Of a DNA stretch of 64,000 nt, positions 8,845 through 18,837 are shown piece after piece. Origin of the DNA: Fulvia fulva (Eukaryota; Ascomycota; Dothideomycetes; Mycosphaerellales; Mycosphaerellaceae); NCBI RefSeq assembly GCF_020509005.1, contig NC_063017.1, forward strand, positions 3,782,001 to 3,846,000, written 5' to 3'. The notes below the pieces were generated by a model, which saw only the letters and a program-made list of their open reading frames with translations, did no database searches and was not told the origin of the DNA. Position numbers and translations under genes: made by a program. Positions within the stretch are counted from its first letter, which is position 1. Every line of letters starts with the position of its first letter.

Positions 8845-11790
8845 ATGAAGAAGTACAAAGGCAAAGTTACAGAGAGAAGACCTGAAAGACTTGCCCTTGT
8901 ATCTATTGACATATGTGGCCCACTACCAATCTCAAGACTAGGATTCAAATACTGGCTTGAGATTGTTGACAACTTCTCTAGGAAGAAGTGGACCTTTCCT
9001 CTTAGGAAAAGAGAAGATGCTCCAGTTGCTCTCCAGAACTGGAAGATCAAAGCAGAGAGGAAATCATCAGCGCAGCTGAAAGCAGTAAGACTTGACAATG
9101 CAAAAGAACTTATTGCATTAGTGAAGCAGTGGGAGAAGGATTTGGGGATTGGGCTCGAGCCGACTGAGGCATACAACTCTCTACAGAATGGACCAGTTGA
9201 GAGGTCAATACAAACCTCAGAGGACTCTATAAGGGCAATGCTTGAAGAGGCTAAAATGCCGGTTGAATTTTGGCCTGAAGCACTAGAGGCCCAAACTTAT
9301 ATGAGGAACAAACTGCCAAATGGCCCAGATTACGATGGGTTCAAGGTTTCACCAGATGAGGCTTTTGATGGTATCAAACCGACCATCAACCATTTGAAAG
9401 TTTGGGGATGCAAAGCTGTTGTCTATATGGACACAAGATCCCAACCTCAATGGGCAAGAAGTGACAAGCTAATGAATAGGGGTAAAGAAGCAGTGTTTAT
9501 TGGGTATGTTGAAAACACAGCTAAAGCCTGGCTCTTTTGGGAACCAGACATGAGAGCTGTTAAACAACACACACATGCAGACTTCTTTGAGGACCAGCCT
9601 GGAGGTGATATGGGTCTCAATGTTCCAACATTGAATCTACCAAGCAGTGCACCAGCTAGGAAGCCCTTAGGAAGGCCGAGGAAGAACGTATCCTTAGGAC
9701 AATCTACCTACCATTCAGGCGTCCATCAGAGCCCCCCCGAAATAGATCAGCCAATTGAGAGCCCTAAAGTCGCTCAGCCGAGAAAGCTGTTTGTGCAACT
9801 TCCCCAGCCTCCGGAGAACGTAGGGGAATTTCAGAAAATCGATCAGCCAATTGAGAGAAGCTCCCTAGATCCCCAGGAAATAGACGTTACTAGGTCACAA
9901 GTGACGGTCCCTAAATCATCCCTTGGAAAGAGAAAGGCTGACTATGATGTTGAGGGCTATGACATGAAACAGAAAGCCCCAAGATCCATGGTCCCTAAGC
10001 CCGAACTAACCACTGAAGTGGGAGAAGCAATGGACCTCTCAGAGAACCTTGCTGCTTTTCACCAAGCTTTCTTTGCAGCCATGCAATCAGTGGACAGTTC
10101 AATACCATGGGATAGCGAATTCCTGGAAGAAGTTGAGGAAATGGCCTTTGCAGCAACTGTAGAAGCCATTGCATACAAGCAAGAGGTCCCAATTCCAAAA
10201 TCCTACAAGGATGCTGTGAATGACAAGAAATGGGGACATCTTTGGAAGGAAGCAATCCAAAAGGAACTAGATGCTCTACAGAGTAACAACACCTGGGAAA
10301 ATTCTGTTCCACCAAAAGGAGCAAATCTGGTTACATCAAGATGGGTCTTTGATATTAAGAGAAGCATTAGTGGAGCTATTGAAAAGTTCAAGGCTAGACT
10401 AGTTGCAAGGGGCTTCTCACAGAAGTTTGGTGTTGACTTTATGGAGACATTTGCACCTACAGTAAGACAGGACACCCTTAGGGTGTTTATGGCTATTGTG
10501 TGTAAGAAGGATCTTCATCTTCACCAAGTGGATGTGAACAATGCATTCACAGAAAGCACCCTCCATGAAGACATCTTCATGTTACCACCACCAGGAGTTG
10601 AGCTTCCACCAAACATGGTGTTCAAAATCCTCAAAAGCTTGTATGGACTTAAGCAAGCAGCTAGAGATTGGAATCAACTCTGTGTGTCAAAGCTCAGAGA
10701 GATTGGATTCACACAGTCAGAAGTGGATCCATGCCTACTTATCCATAAGAAGAGGGAGATCATAATCCTTATACATGTGGATGACATTCCAATTGCTGCA
10801 CCAAAGTTGACAGATGTTCTCTGGTTCAAAAGAGAACTTGGCAAGATCTTCAAGATCAAAGATCTAGGTGAACCTGAAAAGATCCTTGGCATGAGAGTCA
10901 CAAGGGACAGGAAGAGAGGAATCCTGAAACTTGACCAAGGACACTTTGTTAGGGACAGCCTAGCCAAGATGGGAATGAACCATGAGAAGGCAGCACCTAC
11001 ACACTCACCCATGGACAGCTATGAGGCCCTCAAACCTTCAAGCCACATGGATGAGAGGTGTGACAAGGCAGAGTACCAGAGTATTAATGGTACTTGGATG
11101 TGGCCAGCAACAATCACAAGGCCAGACATTGCTTTTGCCCTAGGAAGGATGAGCTCATTTGTGAGTGACCCATCCACCTACCACATGAAGGCTTTGAAGA
11201 AGATCACTAGGTACCTAAGATCATACCCTGATCTAGGACTTCAGTTCTCAAAGTCTGGAAAAGGACACCTTATTGGATACTGTGATTCTGATTATGCAAT
11301 GGACAAAGCAGACAGAGTCTCAATCCTTGGGTATGTCTTCTTCCTCTGTGGGGCACCAGTTTCTTGGATGAGCAAGAAGCAAAAGTCTGTAGCAACATCC
11401 ACAATGGAGGCTGAATACATGGCTATGAATGCATGTGCGAAGCAGTCCCAATTCCTAGCTTCACTGCTGAGGGAAATGGATTGTCCAGAGTTAGTGGGAG
11501 ACTGTTCCCATCAACCAAGAATCACTGGAAACCAGGAGACTGTATCAAATTTGAGACCAGTCCAATTAAGAGGTGACAATCAAGCTGCCCTCACCCTAGT
11601 GAAAGATGCACATGTTCATGACAAGTCGAAGCACATTGACATTGCCTATAACGCTGTTAGGAAACTTTGGTGGAGGAGGCTTATTGCTGTTGAGTACACC
11701 CCAACCTCTGAGATGGTTGCAGACGGGTTTACAAAACCAAAGACTGGTCCACACTTCCAGAGGTTTGTAAGCCAGCTGAACCTGTCATAA
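8845..11790 (+). CDS. Copia 1 integrase-RT-RNase H polyprotein (981 aa from first ATG)
   Basis: The frame is open from 8725 and overlaps the Gag frame; it contains CRVCSIAK, the missing half of the integrase zinc motif, just before the ATG at 8845. The integrase core has D (SIDICGP), D (VRLDNAKEL) and E (NGPVERS). A linker with three EIDQPIE-like repeats follows at about residues 300-345. The RT reads KARLVARGF, VDVNNAFTE, SLYGLKQAARDW and HVDDIPIAA (catalytic VDD). RNase H has CDSDYAMD, STMEAEYMAM and the KHIDI end. All catalytic residues look intact. Joining to Gag needs a -1 shift, either programmed or a one-base deletion. Confidence 0.93.
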   Translation: MKKYKGKVTERRPERLALVSIDICGPLPISRLGFKYWLEIVDNFSRKKWTFPLRKREDAPVALQNWKIKAERKSSAQLKAVRLDNAKELIALVKQWEKDLGIGLEPTEAYNSLQNGPVERSIQTSEDSIRAMLEEAKMPVEFWPEALEAQTYMRNKLPNGPDYDGFKVSPDEAFDGIKPTINHLKVWGCKAVVYMDTRSQPQWARSDKLMNRGKEAVFIGYVENTAKAWLFWEPDMRAVKQHTHADFFEDQPGGDMGLNVPTLNLPSSAPARKPLGRPRKNVSLGQSTYHSGVHQSPPEIDQPIESPKVAQPRKLFVQLPQPPENVGEFQKIDQPIERSSLDPQEIDVTRSQVTVPKSSLGKRKADYDVEGYDMKQKAPRSMVPKPELTTEVGEAMDLSENLAAFHQAFFAAMQSVDSSIPWDSEFLEEVEEMAFAATVEAIAYKQEVPIPKSYKDAVNDKKWGHLWKEAIQKELDALQSNNTWENSVPPKGANLVTSRWVFDIKRSISGAIEKFKARLVARGFSQKFGVDFMETFAPTVRQDTLRVFMAIVCKKDLHLHQVDVNNAFTESTLHEDIFMLPPPGVELPPNMVFKILKSLYGLKQAARDWNQLCVSKLREIGFTQSEVDPCLLIHKKREIIILIHVDDIPIAAPKLTDVLWFKRELGKIFKIKDLGEPEKILGMRVTRDRKRGILKLDQGHFVRDSLAKMGMNHEKAAPTHSPMDSYEALKPSSHMDERCDKAEYQSINGTWMWPATITRPDIAFALGRMSSFVSDPSTYHMKALKKITRYLRSYPDLGLQFSKSGKGHLIGYCDSDYAMDKADRVSILGYVFFLCGAPVSWMSKKQKSVATSTMEAEYMAMNACAKQSQFLASLLREMDCPELVGDCSHQPRITGNQETVSNLRPVQLRGDNQAALTLVKDAHVHDKSKHIDIAYNAVRKLWWRRLIAVEYTPTSEMVADGFTKPKTGPHFQRFVSQLNLS

Positions 11791-11855
11791 AAAGGTCCAA
11801 GTACTATTGACAGGAAGTGAGCAGACTGTAACCTCCCATACGAGATGAGTGGGAG

Positions 11856-12090
11856 TGTTAAGATGTAGCATCTCAAAGGGAGTCAACAATCAGGAAGTGA
11901 TCTGGCAGCCTGAGGCATCCACAATGACTCAGCTTGTAGGGAGATACCTTCTCTCCCCTTTAGCTTAGATAGACATCCAACACAATCAACATATTGGTTC
12001 CTGATATATTGCTGCATGCTCGTGCTATTAGTCAGTTGAAGATTGATCTCTTACTCCACTCCGCTGCCATCCACCCGTACCTGTTCAACA
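11856..12090 (+). repeat. Copia 1 3' LTR
   Basis: Identical to the 5' LTR over 235 bp. It is preceded by the purine-rich ATGAGTGGGAG (11845-11855), the likely polypurine tract, and followed by TSD copy TTACT. Confidence 0.96.
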
Positions 12091-12095
12091 TTACT

Positions 12096-12264
12096 ATTGG
12101 TTTTCCCGTCCCTCCTCCTGTTCTTCCCTTTAGGGTTAGCTCCCTATCATTTGGTTAATTCTTATTTGTCTATTGCTCTACGCTGCCTTGTATAAGAACG
12201 TTAGTCTCCCTATTACTAGCACTATTTATAGCTCCTCTTATAGCCGGGGTCTCTTATTCGGGTG
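12096..12264 (-). pseudogene. LINE B1 middle piece between the two Copia insertions
   Basis: 169 bp that align with 38508-38680 of LINE B4. They cover the spacer around the ORF1/ORF2 boundary of family B. Only this short bridge separates the two Copia elements, so two independent Copia insertions hit the same LINE 174 bp apart. Confidence 0.8.
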
Positions 12265-12269
12265 GGTGG

Positions 12270-12476
12270 TGTCGCGATCCGAGCGTGCACATGGGCAACA
12301 TCCCATCATCAAAACTTGAGGCCACGTACGCTAAGAATCAGGTGACTGATTAGTCACCTGCAGCCTCTTCAAGAGCAACACTTGTCCATTCTAGATAGAC
12401 ACATGCAGTACACAACCTGCTTTTGAAACACCCTATATGAGCCCGTACAATAACTTTTCACACTTCTAACGTGATA
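12270..12476 (+). repeat. Copia 2 5' LTR
   Basis: Starts TGTCGCGATCC and ends ACGTGATA. It holds a perfect palindromic hairpin (12339-12360, arms CAGGTGACT/AGTCACCTG, 4-base loop), also present in the 3' LTR at 18907-18928. Such a hairpin may be a regulator site or an RNA end structure. Confidence 0.95.
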
Positions 12477-12487
12477 GTTATGAGCCC
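12477..12487 (+). other. Copia 2 primer-binding site (iMet half-tRNA type)
   Basis: GTTATGAGCCC follows the LTR directly and is complementary to the initiator-Met tRNA anticodon arm, as in Copia 1. Confidence 0.7.
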
Positions 12488-12639
12488 GGTTAGCGCTCAC
12501 TAACATTCGCTGCGACAAGGAAGCCCCAAAGCAGAGTTTGCATCGTCACAGCACTACTGCTACAACCAGTGCAGTAGTATCCCCTAGGCCTAGTGAACCC
12601 GCGTGGAACTTTCACCAGCCTACAACCCATTTTGCAGTT

Positions 12640-15600
12640 ATGGCCACTACCGAGACGCCGGTGACTACCGGTGCCCTACCTCAGGGTACCGTGGTTCTGA
12701 AGAGCCATGACCAATGGGACAAGTTTGACCGTCAGCTAGAGCTCTACGCAGAGTCTTTGAATGTCTGGAAGTATGTGGATCCTCACCAACTGAGTAACGA
12801 GCCAACAGAGCCTACTCACTTGACGTTTGAGGAAATCCAACAAGCGTACACGGCAGGAGACGCTACATCAAGAGATCTCATCAAGCTACGACAAACAGAC
12901 GCAGACCGAAGGCAACGGATGTACGACATCTTTGCTGCTGCGCGATCAAAGCTCATTACCTACCTCATCCGTACGACGACAGAGCTAGGGCAAGAGCTAA
13001 TGCACGGCCAGAACACCCTCAGAGCGAAATACCAGGCTCTTAAGGATCAGTATGGTCCAGACGATATGCTGCGTAAGCGGCAGCTCACGCTTGAGCTGTC
13101 TAGGCTTCAGAAGGCTAGCGCACGCAGAATCGATGACTGGTGCTCAGACTGGTTAGTTTTGCAGACCAAGATGCTTAAGTGCAACCACGCCGAGTACGAC
13201 GACCTTAGTAGACACTTCCTACTTGCTATTCAGCAGAAGCAGGCTCCAGCCTACGGTGCTTCTCTATACAACGAGTGGAAGCGTGACAAAATGTCACTAC
13301 AAAAGCTTACTGAGCGTTACCTCGAATGGATACGCGACACCGCACCAGCAACAACCAACGGTCGATCAGTCTTCGCAACCTTCTCCGGAGAAACCTCAGC
13401 AGAAGCAGAGGATGAAACAGCACCCACAGGTGCTGGTCAAAAGGAGGGTGACCGTGGCAGCAGCCGTGGTGACAACCGTGGCAACAGCCGCGGTGACAAG
13501 GGTCGTGGCAGCAGCCGCGGCGACAAGAACAAAGACAAGGACAACAACAGGCCAAGCGGCTGCTGGAACATCACCGGCGAGCCCAAGGACACCTGTCACA
13601 AGGGCCTGTTCTCATGCGATGTGATCAACCCCGACAAGCGCCCAGCAAAGGATCAGCGCTCAGAGCAGTGGAAGAAGTACTGGAAAAACTTCATCAACTA
13701 CTGCTTGAGCGACGACGGCGAGCGTCTGCTTGGCGTGTTGAATCGCAACAATCGCAAGGACCAGGAACGTGACAAGGCTATTGCTGATGCGAAGAAGGCA
13801 TCACCAAGCGATAAGGGCTTTGTTGGCCTTACTGTTCTTTCTAGCTCAATTAGCAAGTTGAGCGTCAACTTCAGGGATTGCTGGGTGTATGATAACTGTT
13901 CAGACACTCATGTGATCAATCATCATGACCAGGAGGGTGTAGAGTTCATTGCAGAGCGCCTCACCACCTCAGAAATCCAGGCTGGAACAACCACCTTTCC
14001 AATTGCAGCGTTAGGGCGCGTTCATATGTCAATTGGGGGCCATTCATTCACCTTGCTGGATGTGGCTTACTGCCCAGGCTTTCATGTGAACGTCATCTCT
14101 CACACACGCATGGAAAGAGCCGGACTCTGGTGGCACGGACGCAGCAATTCAATGTGGCACAACGACACTAAATTGATGGACCTACACCGCCCTACTGGTA
14201 CAATCCCTTTCTTCAAGGTGGTCACACCACCTAAGTCACCCATCATTTACCAATGGCCTACAAAAGAGGGCCTAGTACTGCCGAAGGTCACTGAAAAGAT
14301 GCGCAACGCGCACTTCATCAGCACTATTGGCAGGGGTGCAAACATCGGCGATGAACCTGCCAACAGCGCAGCATCTCCAACTGCTCAAGAGGATGGTGAT
14401 CGCACCGTTCTCGCAGTCATGAACAGCACTGGGGGCACTCAAGGTGCAGCTACGTCCAGCAGGACCCCCATCAAACACCGAAAGCTCTCTGGCCGCCAGT
14501 GGCATCAAATCTTTGGTCACATTGGCGCTGAACGCATCAAGCAGTTGCCGCTCAGAGTTGAGGGGGTGATCATTAACGATGGTCCAAGCGCACCCCTCAC
14601 TGCACATTGCAGAGCATGTGGGCTTAGCAAAGCTCACAAGGTGCACAATCGGTCTCAGCCCATCAGGGTGATGACCCCATACGGCCACATGGCCATGGAC
14701 TTGGCAGAATTCACTGTCGCCTACAACGGTGACAGGTACCTCGTCCACTTCTACGATCTGGATACCCATGGACACTTCCAGTTCACCATCAAGAACAGGG
14801 ATCAGCAATCGGTGTTGGCTTGCTTCAACAGCCTGCTGAGCTTCATCAACTTCATTGGTCGCAGGTTCGTATGCTTCTACAGCGACAACGAGCCCGCCAT
14901 TGGGAAGGTGTTTCGCTCAGTCATCAACAACAACAAGATTGAATGGCACGCAACCGCGGAATACGCGCCTGCGCAGGACCCAGCAGAAAGAGCTGGAGCT
15001 CTGATCATCACCATGAGCAGAACCATTCGCATCCACGCACGATTGCCGGAAAAGCTTTGGCCAGAATGCACTGCAGCAGCGGCGTACATCCTCTGGCGAT
15101 CCCCTATCCAGTCAAAGGGCTGGAAGACCCCATTCGAATTGGCAACAGGACGAATTCCGAACGTGGGTCACATGGTGGTGTATGGCTCCCTTGCATACGT
15201 GTTCATCCATGGACCAGATCAGCCTGGCAAGAGCGAGAAACTCCAAGAGAGAGCGCTCATAGGCTACCTTGTGGGATACGACTCCACTAACATCTACCGC
15301 GTATGGGACCCATCAAAAGATAGGGTTATGCGAGTCAAGGACGTCCTCTTCGATGAGACCACGTTCTATGACCCATCACGCCTGACAGCAGGGTACACGA
15401 CCCCTGTCGAGAACATCGCAACAGCGGAACCGGCTGAAGAGCCTGAACAATACTACGACCTGTATGTCGCTCATCACGAGCAAGACACAGCACAGGCCGA
15501 GGGGGTGGAAGAACAGGCTCAGCAGCCGCACACCCAACAACCTCGAGACGCCCACCAAAAGCTCCTTGGGCAAGAACCACACTGGCCGCAACACCGCGAG

Positions 15601-17793
15601 TCAGCAACATATAACCAAAAAGACCGGCAAATCGAGCACGTAACAGATCACGTGACTCAAGACAACACACAGCAGTCAGCACCCAACACCACTGACTACT
15701 ACGATACCCTGCAGCAGCAGATAATGGATGCCCTCACCGCAGAAGACCGTGAGGAGATCATGGGCATCACGGACCCTGATCGCGAGCCATATCCATTCAC
15801 ATTCACACCACCAGAAGACGCGTTAACACACAACGCGTCCAACACACCACTCTTCCCCCTAGAGCCAGAGCTCTACACACCAGAGGAGTCCAACTATGCA
15901 GTCACAGAGAATGGAAAGCGCCTACGAACGGCCTACTTCCACCATGCACTGCACCAGATCATGGTCGCTAATGTAATCATCGGCCAGATGTCCGGCATAC
16001 GACCCAGAACACGCGCCTATCGCGACAAGAGCGATCGAAGCCCTACACGAAGAGGCAACAGCCCTCTAAGGCGTGTCAACACCACTACCTCCATGCACCG
16101 CGATGACCTTCCGCCCGAACCTTCTAACTACCGAGCCGCTATGAAACACCGCTTCTCCCAACAGTGGATCGAAGCTATGGCCAAGGAGTTTGCCAAAGCC
16201 CTGGCAACAGGCACATTCAGATGGGCAACAAAGGAAGAGAAGGATCAGGATGCTCAGCAAGAGGAGGGACTTCAGCCACTACTGCCGCTCAAGTGGGTGT
16301 ACAAATACAAACTGGACGAGCACGGCATGCTGAAGAGCTTCAAGGCTAGGCTATGCGCAAGAGGCGATTTGCAAGGAACACACTTAGACACATACGCCGC
16401 CACACTGCCAGCAAGCATGTTCCGCCTCTGCTGTGCTATGGCCGCGAGCTTCGACCTAGAAGCCGAACAATTCGATGTTGTCAACGCCTTCCTGAACTCG
16501 GACCTGCCATACACCATGTATCTGCAACCACCTCCTGGAATCGACAGGCCATCCCATGGACACGCCCTCAAGCTGGTCAAGGCCCTCTACGGTCTGAAGG
16601 AGTCCCCTTTATTGTGGTACAACTCCCTAACCGAGACGCTGGCCTCCCTTGGACTAGTACCCCTGTCGGACTCCGAATGCATCTACCATGACAACAAGGT
16701 TATGTTCTTCTTTTACGTTGACGACCTGGTTATGCTCTACCACCGCAAGCACAAGGCCCATGCTGCCAACATCAAGCAGCGGCTGCTTGCCAAGTACGAG
16801 ATGCACGAGCTCGGTGATCTCTCCTGGTTCCTAGGAATCAAGGTTACGCGCGACAGAAACAAGCGCTTGCTGTGGCTCTCTCAAGAAGACTACATTGAGA
16901 AGCTAGCCGCCAAATTCAGCATATCCACGAATGCACGCAAAACGACAGTGCCAGTAGATCAACACCTTGATTGGACCGTTCCAGAGGGTCATCAACCCAC
17001 CTCTATCGCCATCCTTGCGTACCAACAACGTATAGGATCCCTCAACTTTGCCGCCACACACACGCGGCCTGACATCGCCTTTTCCTTGTCCATGCTATCG
17101 CAGTATCTGACCAAGCCAACTGAGACACACCTCAAGCTTGCAGATCAGTGCTTGCGCTATCTCCTGGAGACCAAGAACCTCTGCCTTGTATATGGCGCCA
17201 GCAAACACATCACTGGCCTTCACAGCCAACCAGAGCACCTCGGTAGCAACCACGAGTTCTTTGGAGCATCGGACGCGTCCTACGGCATGAATAATGACAG
17301 GACCAGCTCAAATGGCTGGGTCTTCATGCTGTTCGGTGGACCAGTGGATTATAAGGCATCTAAACAAATCACTGTCACCAAGTCCTCAACAGAGGCTGAG
17401 CTACTCGGGCTTTCGCAAGCCGCCTCAGAGCTCATACAGTGGGAACGAGTCTTCGCTGAGATACACCTTCAGTTCAATCAGCGCACCCACTTGTACTGCG
17501 ACAACACGCAGACCATCCGCCTTGTCAACCAACAAGGGCAAAAGCTTGACACGAAGCTACGCCACGTTGACATCCACCACCACTGGCTCCGACAGCGAGA
17601 CCAGCGCGGAGACATTGAGATCAAGTATCTCAGCACCAACGACATGCCTGCAGACGGGCTGACCAAGCTGCTTCCACCACAGAAGCACAAGCACTTCGTC
17701 AAGCTGCTCAATATGGCTGAGGAAGGCGTGGACCCACGCACCTCAGTGCCCTCTGCAGCCGCATCAGGAGGTAACGGGCCAACAGACGCCTGA
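12640..17793 (+). CDS. Copia 2 Gag-Pol polyprotein (1717 aa)
   Basis: The first ATG in the open frame is at 12640; upstream the frame only offers TTG at 12538. Gag spans about residues 1-420 and includes an RG/RGD-rich tract encoded at 13447-13530. No clear CCHC knuckle is visible. The protease motif is YDNCSDTHV, with cysteine where DTG/DSG would have glycine. Integrase shows D (MDLAEF), D (YSDNEPAI) and E (DPAERAG). RT has KARLCARGD, FDVVNAFLNS, ALYGLKESP and catalytic YVDD (about residues 1350-1370). RNase H has GASDASYG, SSTEAELLGL, LYCDN and HVDIHHH. The frame is uninterrupted, so the element may be active. Confidence 0.95.
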   Translation: MATTETPVTTGALPQGTVVLKSHDQWDKFDRQLELYAESLNVWKYVDPHQLSNEPTEPTHLTFEEIQQAYTAGDATSRDLIKLRQTDADRRQRMYDIFAAARSKLITYLIRTTTELGQELMHGQNTLRAKYQALKDQYGPDDMLRKRQLTLELSRLQKASARRIDDWCSDWLVLQTKMLKCNHAEYDDLSRHFLLAIQQKQAPAYGASLYNEWKRDKMSLQKLTERYLEWIRDTAPATTNGRSVFATFSGETSAEAEDETAPTGAGQKEGDRGSSRGDNRGNSRGDKGRGSSRGDKNKDKDNNRPSGCWNITGEPKDTCHKGLFSCDVINPDKRPAKDQRSEQWKKYWKNFINYCLSDDGERLLGVLNRNNRKDQERDKAIADAKKASPSDKGFVGLTVLSSSISKLSVNFRDCWVYDNCSDTHVINHHDQEGVEFIAERLTTSEIQAGTTTFPIAALGRVHMSIGGHSFTLLDVAYCPGFHVNVISHTRMERAGLWWHGRSNSMWHNDTKLMDLHRPTGTIPFFKVVTPPKSPIIYQWPTKEGLVLPKVTEKMRNAHFISTIGRGANIGDEPANSAASPTAQEDGDRTVLAVMNSTGGTQGAATSSRTPIKHRKLSGRQWHQIFGHIGAERIKQLPLRVEGVIINDGPSAPLTAHCRACGLSKAHKVHNRSQPIRVMTPYGHMAMDLAEFTVAYNGDRYLVHFYDLDTHGHFQFTIKNRDQQSVLACFNSLLSFINFIGRRFVCFYSDNEPAIGKVFRSVINNNKIEWHATAEYAPAQDPAERAGALIITMSRTIRIHARLPEKLWPECTAAAAYILWRSPIQSKGWKTPFELATGRIPNVGHMVVYGSLAYVFIHGPDQPGKSEKLQERALIGYLVGYDSTNIYRVWDPSKDRVMRVKDVLFDETTFYDPSRLTAGYTTPVENIATAEPAEEPEQYYDLYVAHHEQDTAQAEGVEEQAQQPHTQQPRDAHQKLLGQEPHWPQHRESATYNQKDRQIEHVTDHVTQDNTQQSAPNTTDYYDTLQQQIMDALTAEDREEIMGITDPDREPYPFTFTPPEDALTHNASNTPLFPLEPELYTPEESNYAVTENGKRLRTAYFHHALHQIMVANVIIGQMSGIRPRTRAYRDKSDRSPTRRGNSPLRRVNTTTSMHRDDLPPEPSNYRAAMKHRFSQQWIEAMAKEFAKALATGTFRWATKEEKDQDAQQEEGLQPLLPLKWVYKYKLDEHGMLKSFKARLCARGDLQGTHLDTYAATLPASMFRLCCAMAASFDLEAEQFDVVNAFLNSDLPYTMYLQPPPGIDRPSHGHALKLVKALYGLKESPLLWYNSLTETLASLGLVPLSDSECIYHDNKVMFFFYVDDLVMLYHRKHKAHAANIKQRLLAKYEMHELGDLSWFLGIKVTRDRNKRLLWLSQEDYIEKLAAKFSISTNARKTTVPVDQHLDWTVPEGHQPTSIAILAYQQRIGSLNFAATHTRPDIAFSLSMLSQYLTKPTETHLKLADQCLRYLLETKNLCLVYGASKHITGLHSQPEHLGSNHEFFGASDASYGMNNDRTSSNGWVFMLFGGPVDYKASKQITVTKSSTEAELLGLSQAASELIQWERVFAEIHLQFNQRTHLYCDNTQTIRLVNQQGQKLDTKLRHVDIHHHWLRQRDQRGDIEIKYLSTNDMPADGLTKLLPPQKHKHFVKLLNMAEEGVDPRTSVPSAAASGGNGPTDA
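13447..13530 (+). repeat. RG/RGD-coding tandem repeat in Copia 2 gag
   Basis: Variants of CGTGGCAGCAGCCG and CGTGG(T/C)GACAA alternate, encoding repeated SRGD/NRGD units. Such tracts bind RNA non-specifically and could replace the missing zinc knuckle. Confidence 0.7.
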
Positions 17794-18218
17794 GAAGCCC
17801 GCAGCAGCGGCCTCACCTCATCTCGAAACGAACACCGAACGGCTTCATCTTTACGGACACCTCTCTGGAAGCGCCAGCAGGCGCAAAACACGGCCACCAG
17901 CAGCCACCAATGCTGTAGACGACAACGAAGCCAGGGCAAAGCATCCACCATTCACCGGTGCGGCCCTGGCACCATCATCAACAGGTGTTTCTCGGACTCC
18001 CATTGGCTAACAGCGCAAGGGCGAGAAACACCCCTGTCACCAGCAGCAGCGCGTCCAATCAGAAAGCGAGAAACGCCTCCAACTTGCTGCTAGCTACAAC
18101 ACTACCACCTTGTCACCACATCATCCGCTGCTTTCGCACCTCACACATAGCACACACTTGCCCAAAACAAAAAGGTGTCACCACCCTGAGGTGATGGACC
18201 TTTAAAAGTGCAGAAAGC

Positions 18219-18239
18219 AAGGCACCCCGAAGGTGCCTT
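18219..18239. repeat. Hairpin in Copia 2 3' region
   Basis: Inverted repeat with arms AAGGCACC and GGTGCCTT around a CCGAA loop, followed by TTT. It could be an RNA stability or 3'-end structure. Confidence 0.5.
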
Positions 18240-18484
18240 TTCAACTTTCCGATACCGTTGCTCCGGTGTTACCCATTGGAGCCCCATTACACCTCACATG
18301 GTGCAAGCTCTGTCGTAGACAGCCCAGTGCATTGCGCCACTGACTAGTATCTCATACTCCCCAGGGGCAGAGCGAGCTCTCTCACCATTCGCCGGAGCGA
18401 AATAACTTGGCACAGAGCAATTATCGGACAATTCAATAAGTTGAGCGGACGACAATATATGTTTAAGCATACGATAGGACTAAG

Positions 18485-18597
18485 GCTACCCCTGGATTGA
18501 ACTCAGGACCTCTGATGTTTGCCGGTGGGTGAGATGATTGCACACTCAAGTGAAAGTCCGTGCAACGGGACCATCACCTGAGCCATCTCACCGGCAA
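18485..18597 (-). other. tRNA-like / SINE-like module in Copia 2
   Basis: The - strand carries TGGCTCAGGTGATGG (18571-18585), close to a Pol III A box (TRGCNNAGYNGG), and GAGTTCAATCC (18494-18504), close to a B box (GGTTCRANTCC). Between them lies an arm that pairs TTGCCGG with CCGGCAA. The A-B distance is too long and the acceptor stem does not pair, so it is not a functional tRNA. It may be a captured tRNA-derived sequence. Low certainty. Confidence 0.35.
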
Positions 18598-18837
18598 CAG
18601 TCACACATTCTATGCTTTATTATATAGGTAACAATGGCAGCAGTGAAAGTGAGGAATGAGGGAAGGGGTACAAAGCTCACCTCACTTCACTTGAAACAGC
18701 TGACTTACCCTCACTGCAGCAGCAGCAACACCGAGGGCCTGACGTCACTGCCATAGATAGGGGGGGTAGTTATGACAGGGTGCACGCGATCACATGGGAA
18801 TCAGCTCATTCACTCCAGCGCACGAGCTGAGGGGGTG

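Larger units (their letters stand above)
6477..12090 (+). mobile_element. Copia-type LTR retrotransposon 1, recent insertion
   Basis: Two 235-bp LTRs (6477-6711 and 11856-12090) are identical by eye. The 5-bp TSD TTACT lies at 6472-6476 and 12091-12095. A primer-binding site matching the initiator-Met tRNA anticodon arm follows the 5' LTR, and a purine run precedes the 3' LTR. The domain order gag, protease, integrase, RT, RNase H is Copia (Pseudoviridae). The sequence has normal CpA content, so it inserted in B1 after RIP acted on B1, or escaped RIP. Confidence 0.97.
17794..18837 (+). other. Copia 2 long 3' non-coding region
   Basis: 1044 bp between the stop codon and the 3' LTR, with no plausible ORF over 78 codons. 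It contains a strong hairpin (18219-18239, AAGGCACC/GGTGCCTT arms), a tRNA-like stretch on the - strand (18485-18597) and a polypurine tract GAGGGGGTG (18829-18837) touching the LTR. Its normal CpA content shows it belongs to the unmutated Copia element. Confidence 0.7.

Noticed and set aside
12538..12639. Extended N-terminus of Copia 2 Gag-Pol starting at TTG 12538
   Set aside because: TTG is an unlikely start in fungi and an ATG follows in frame at 12640.
18485..18597. Functional tRNA gene in Copia 2
   Set aside because: A and B boxes are present in degenerate form, but the acceptor stem does not pair and the spacing is too long.
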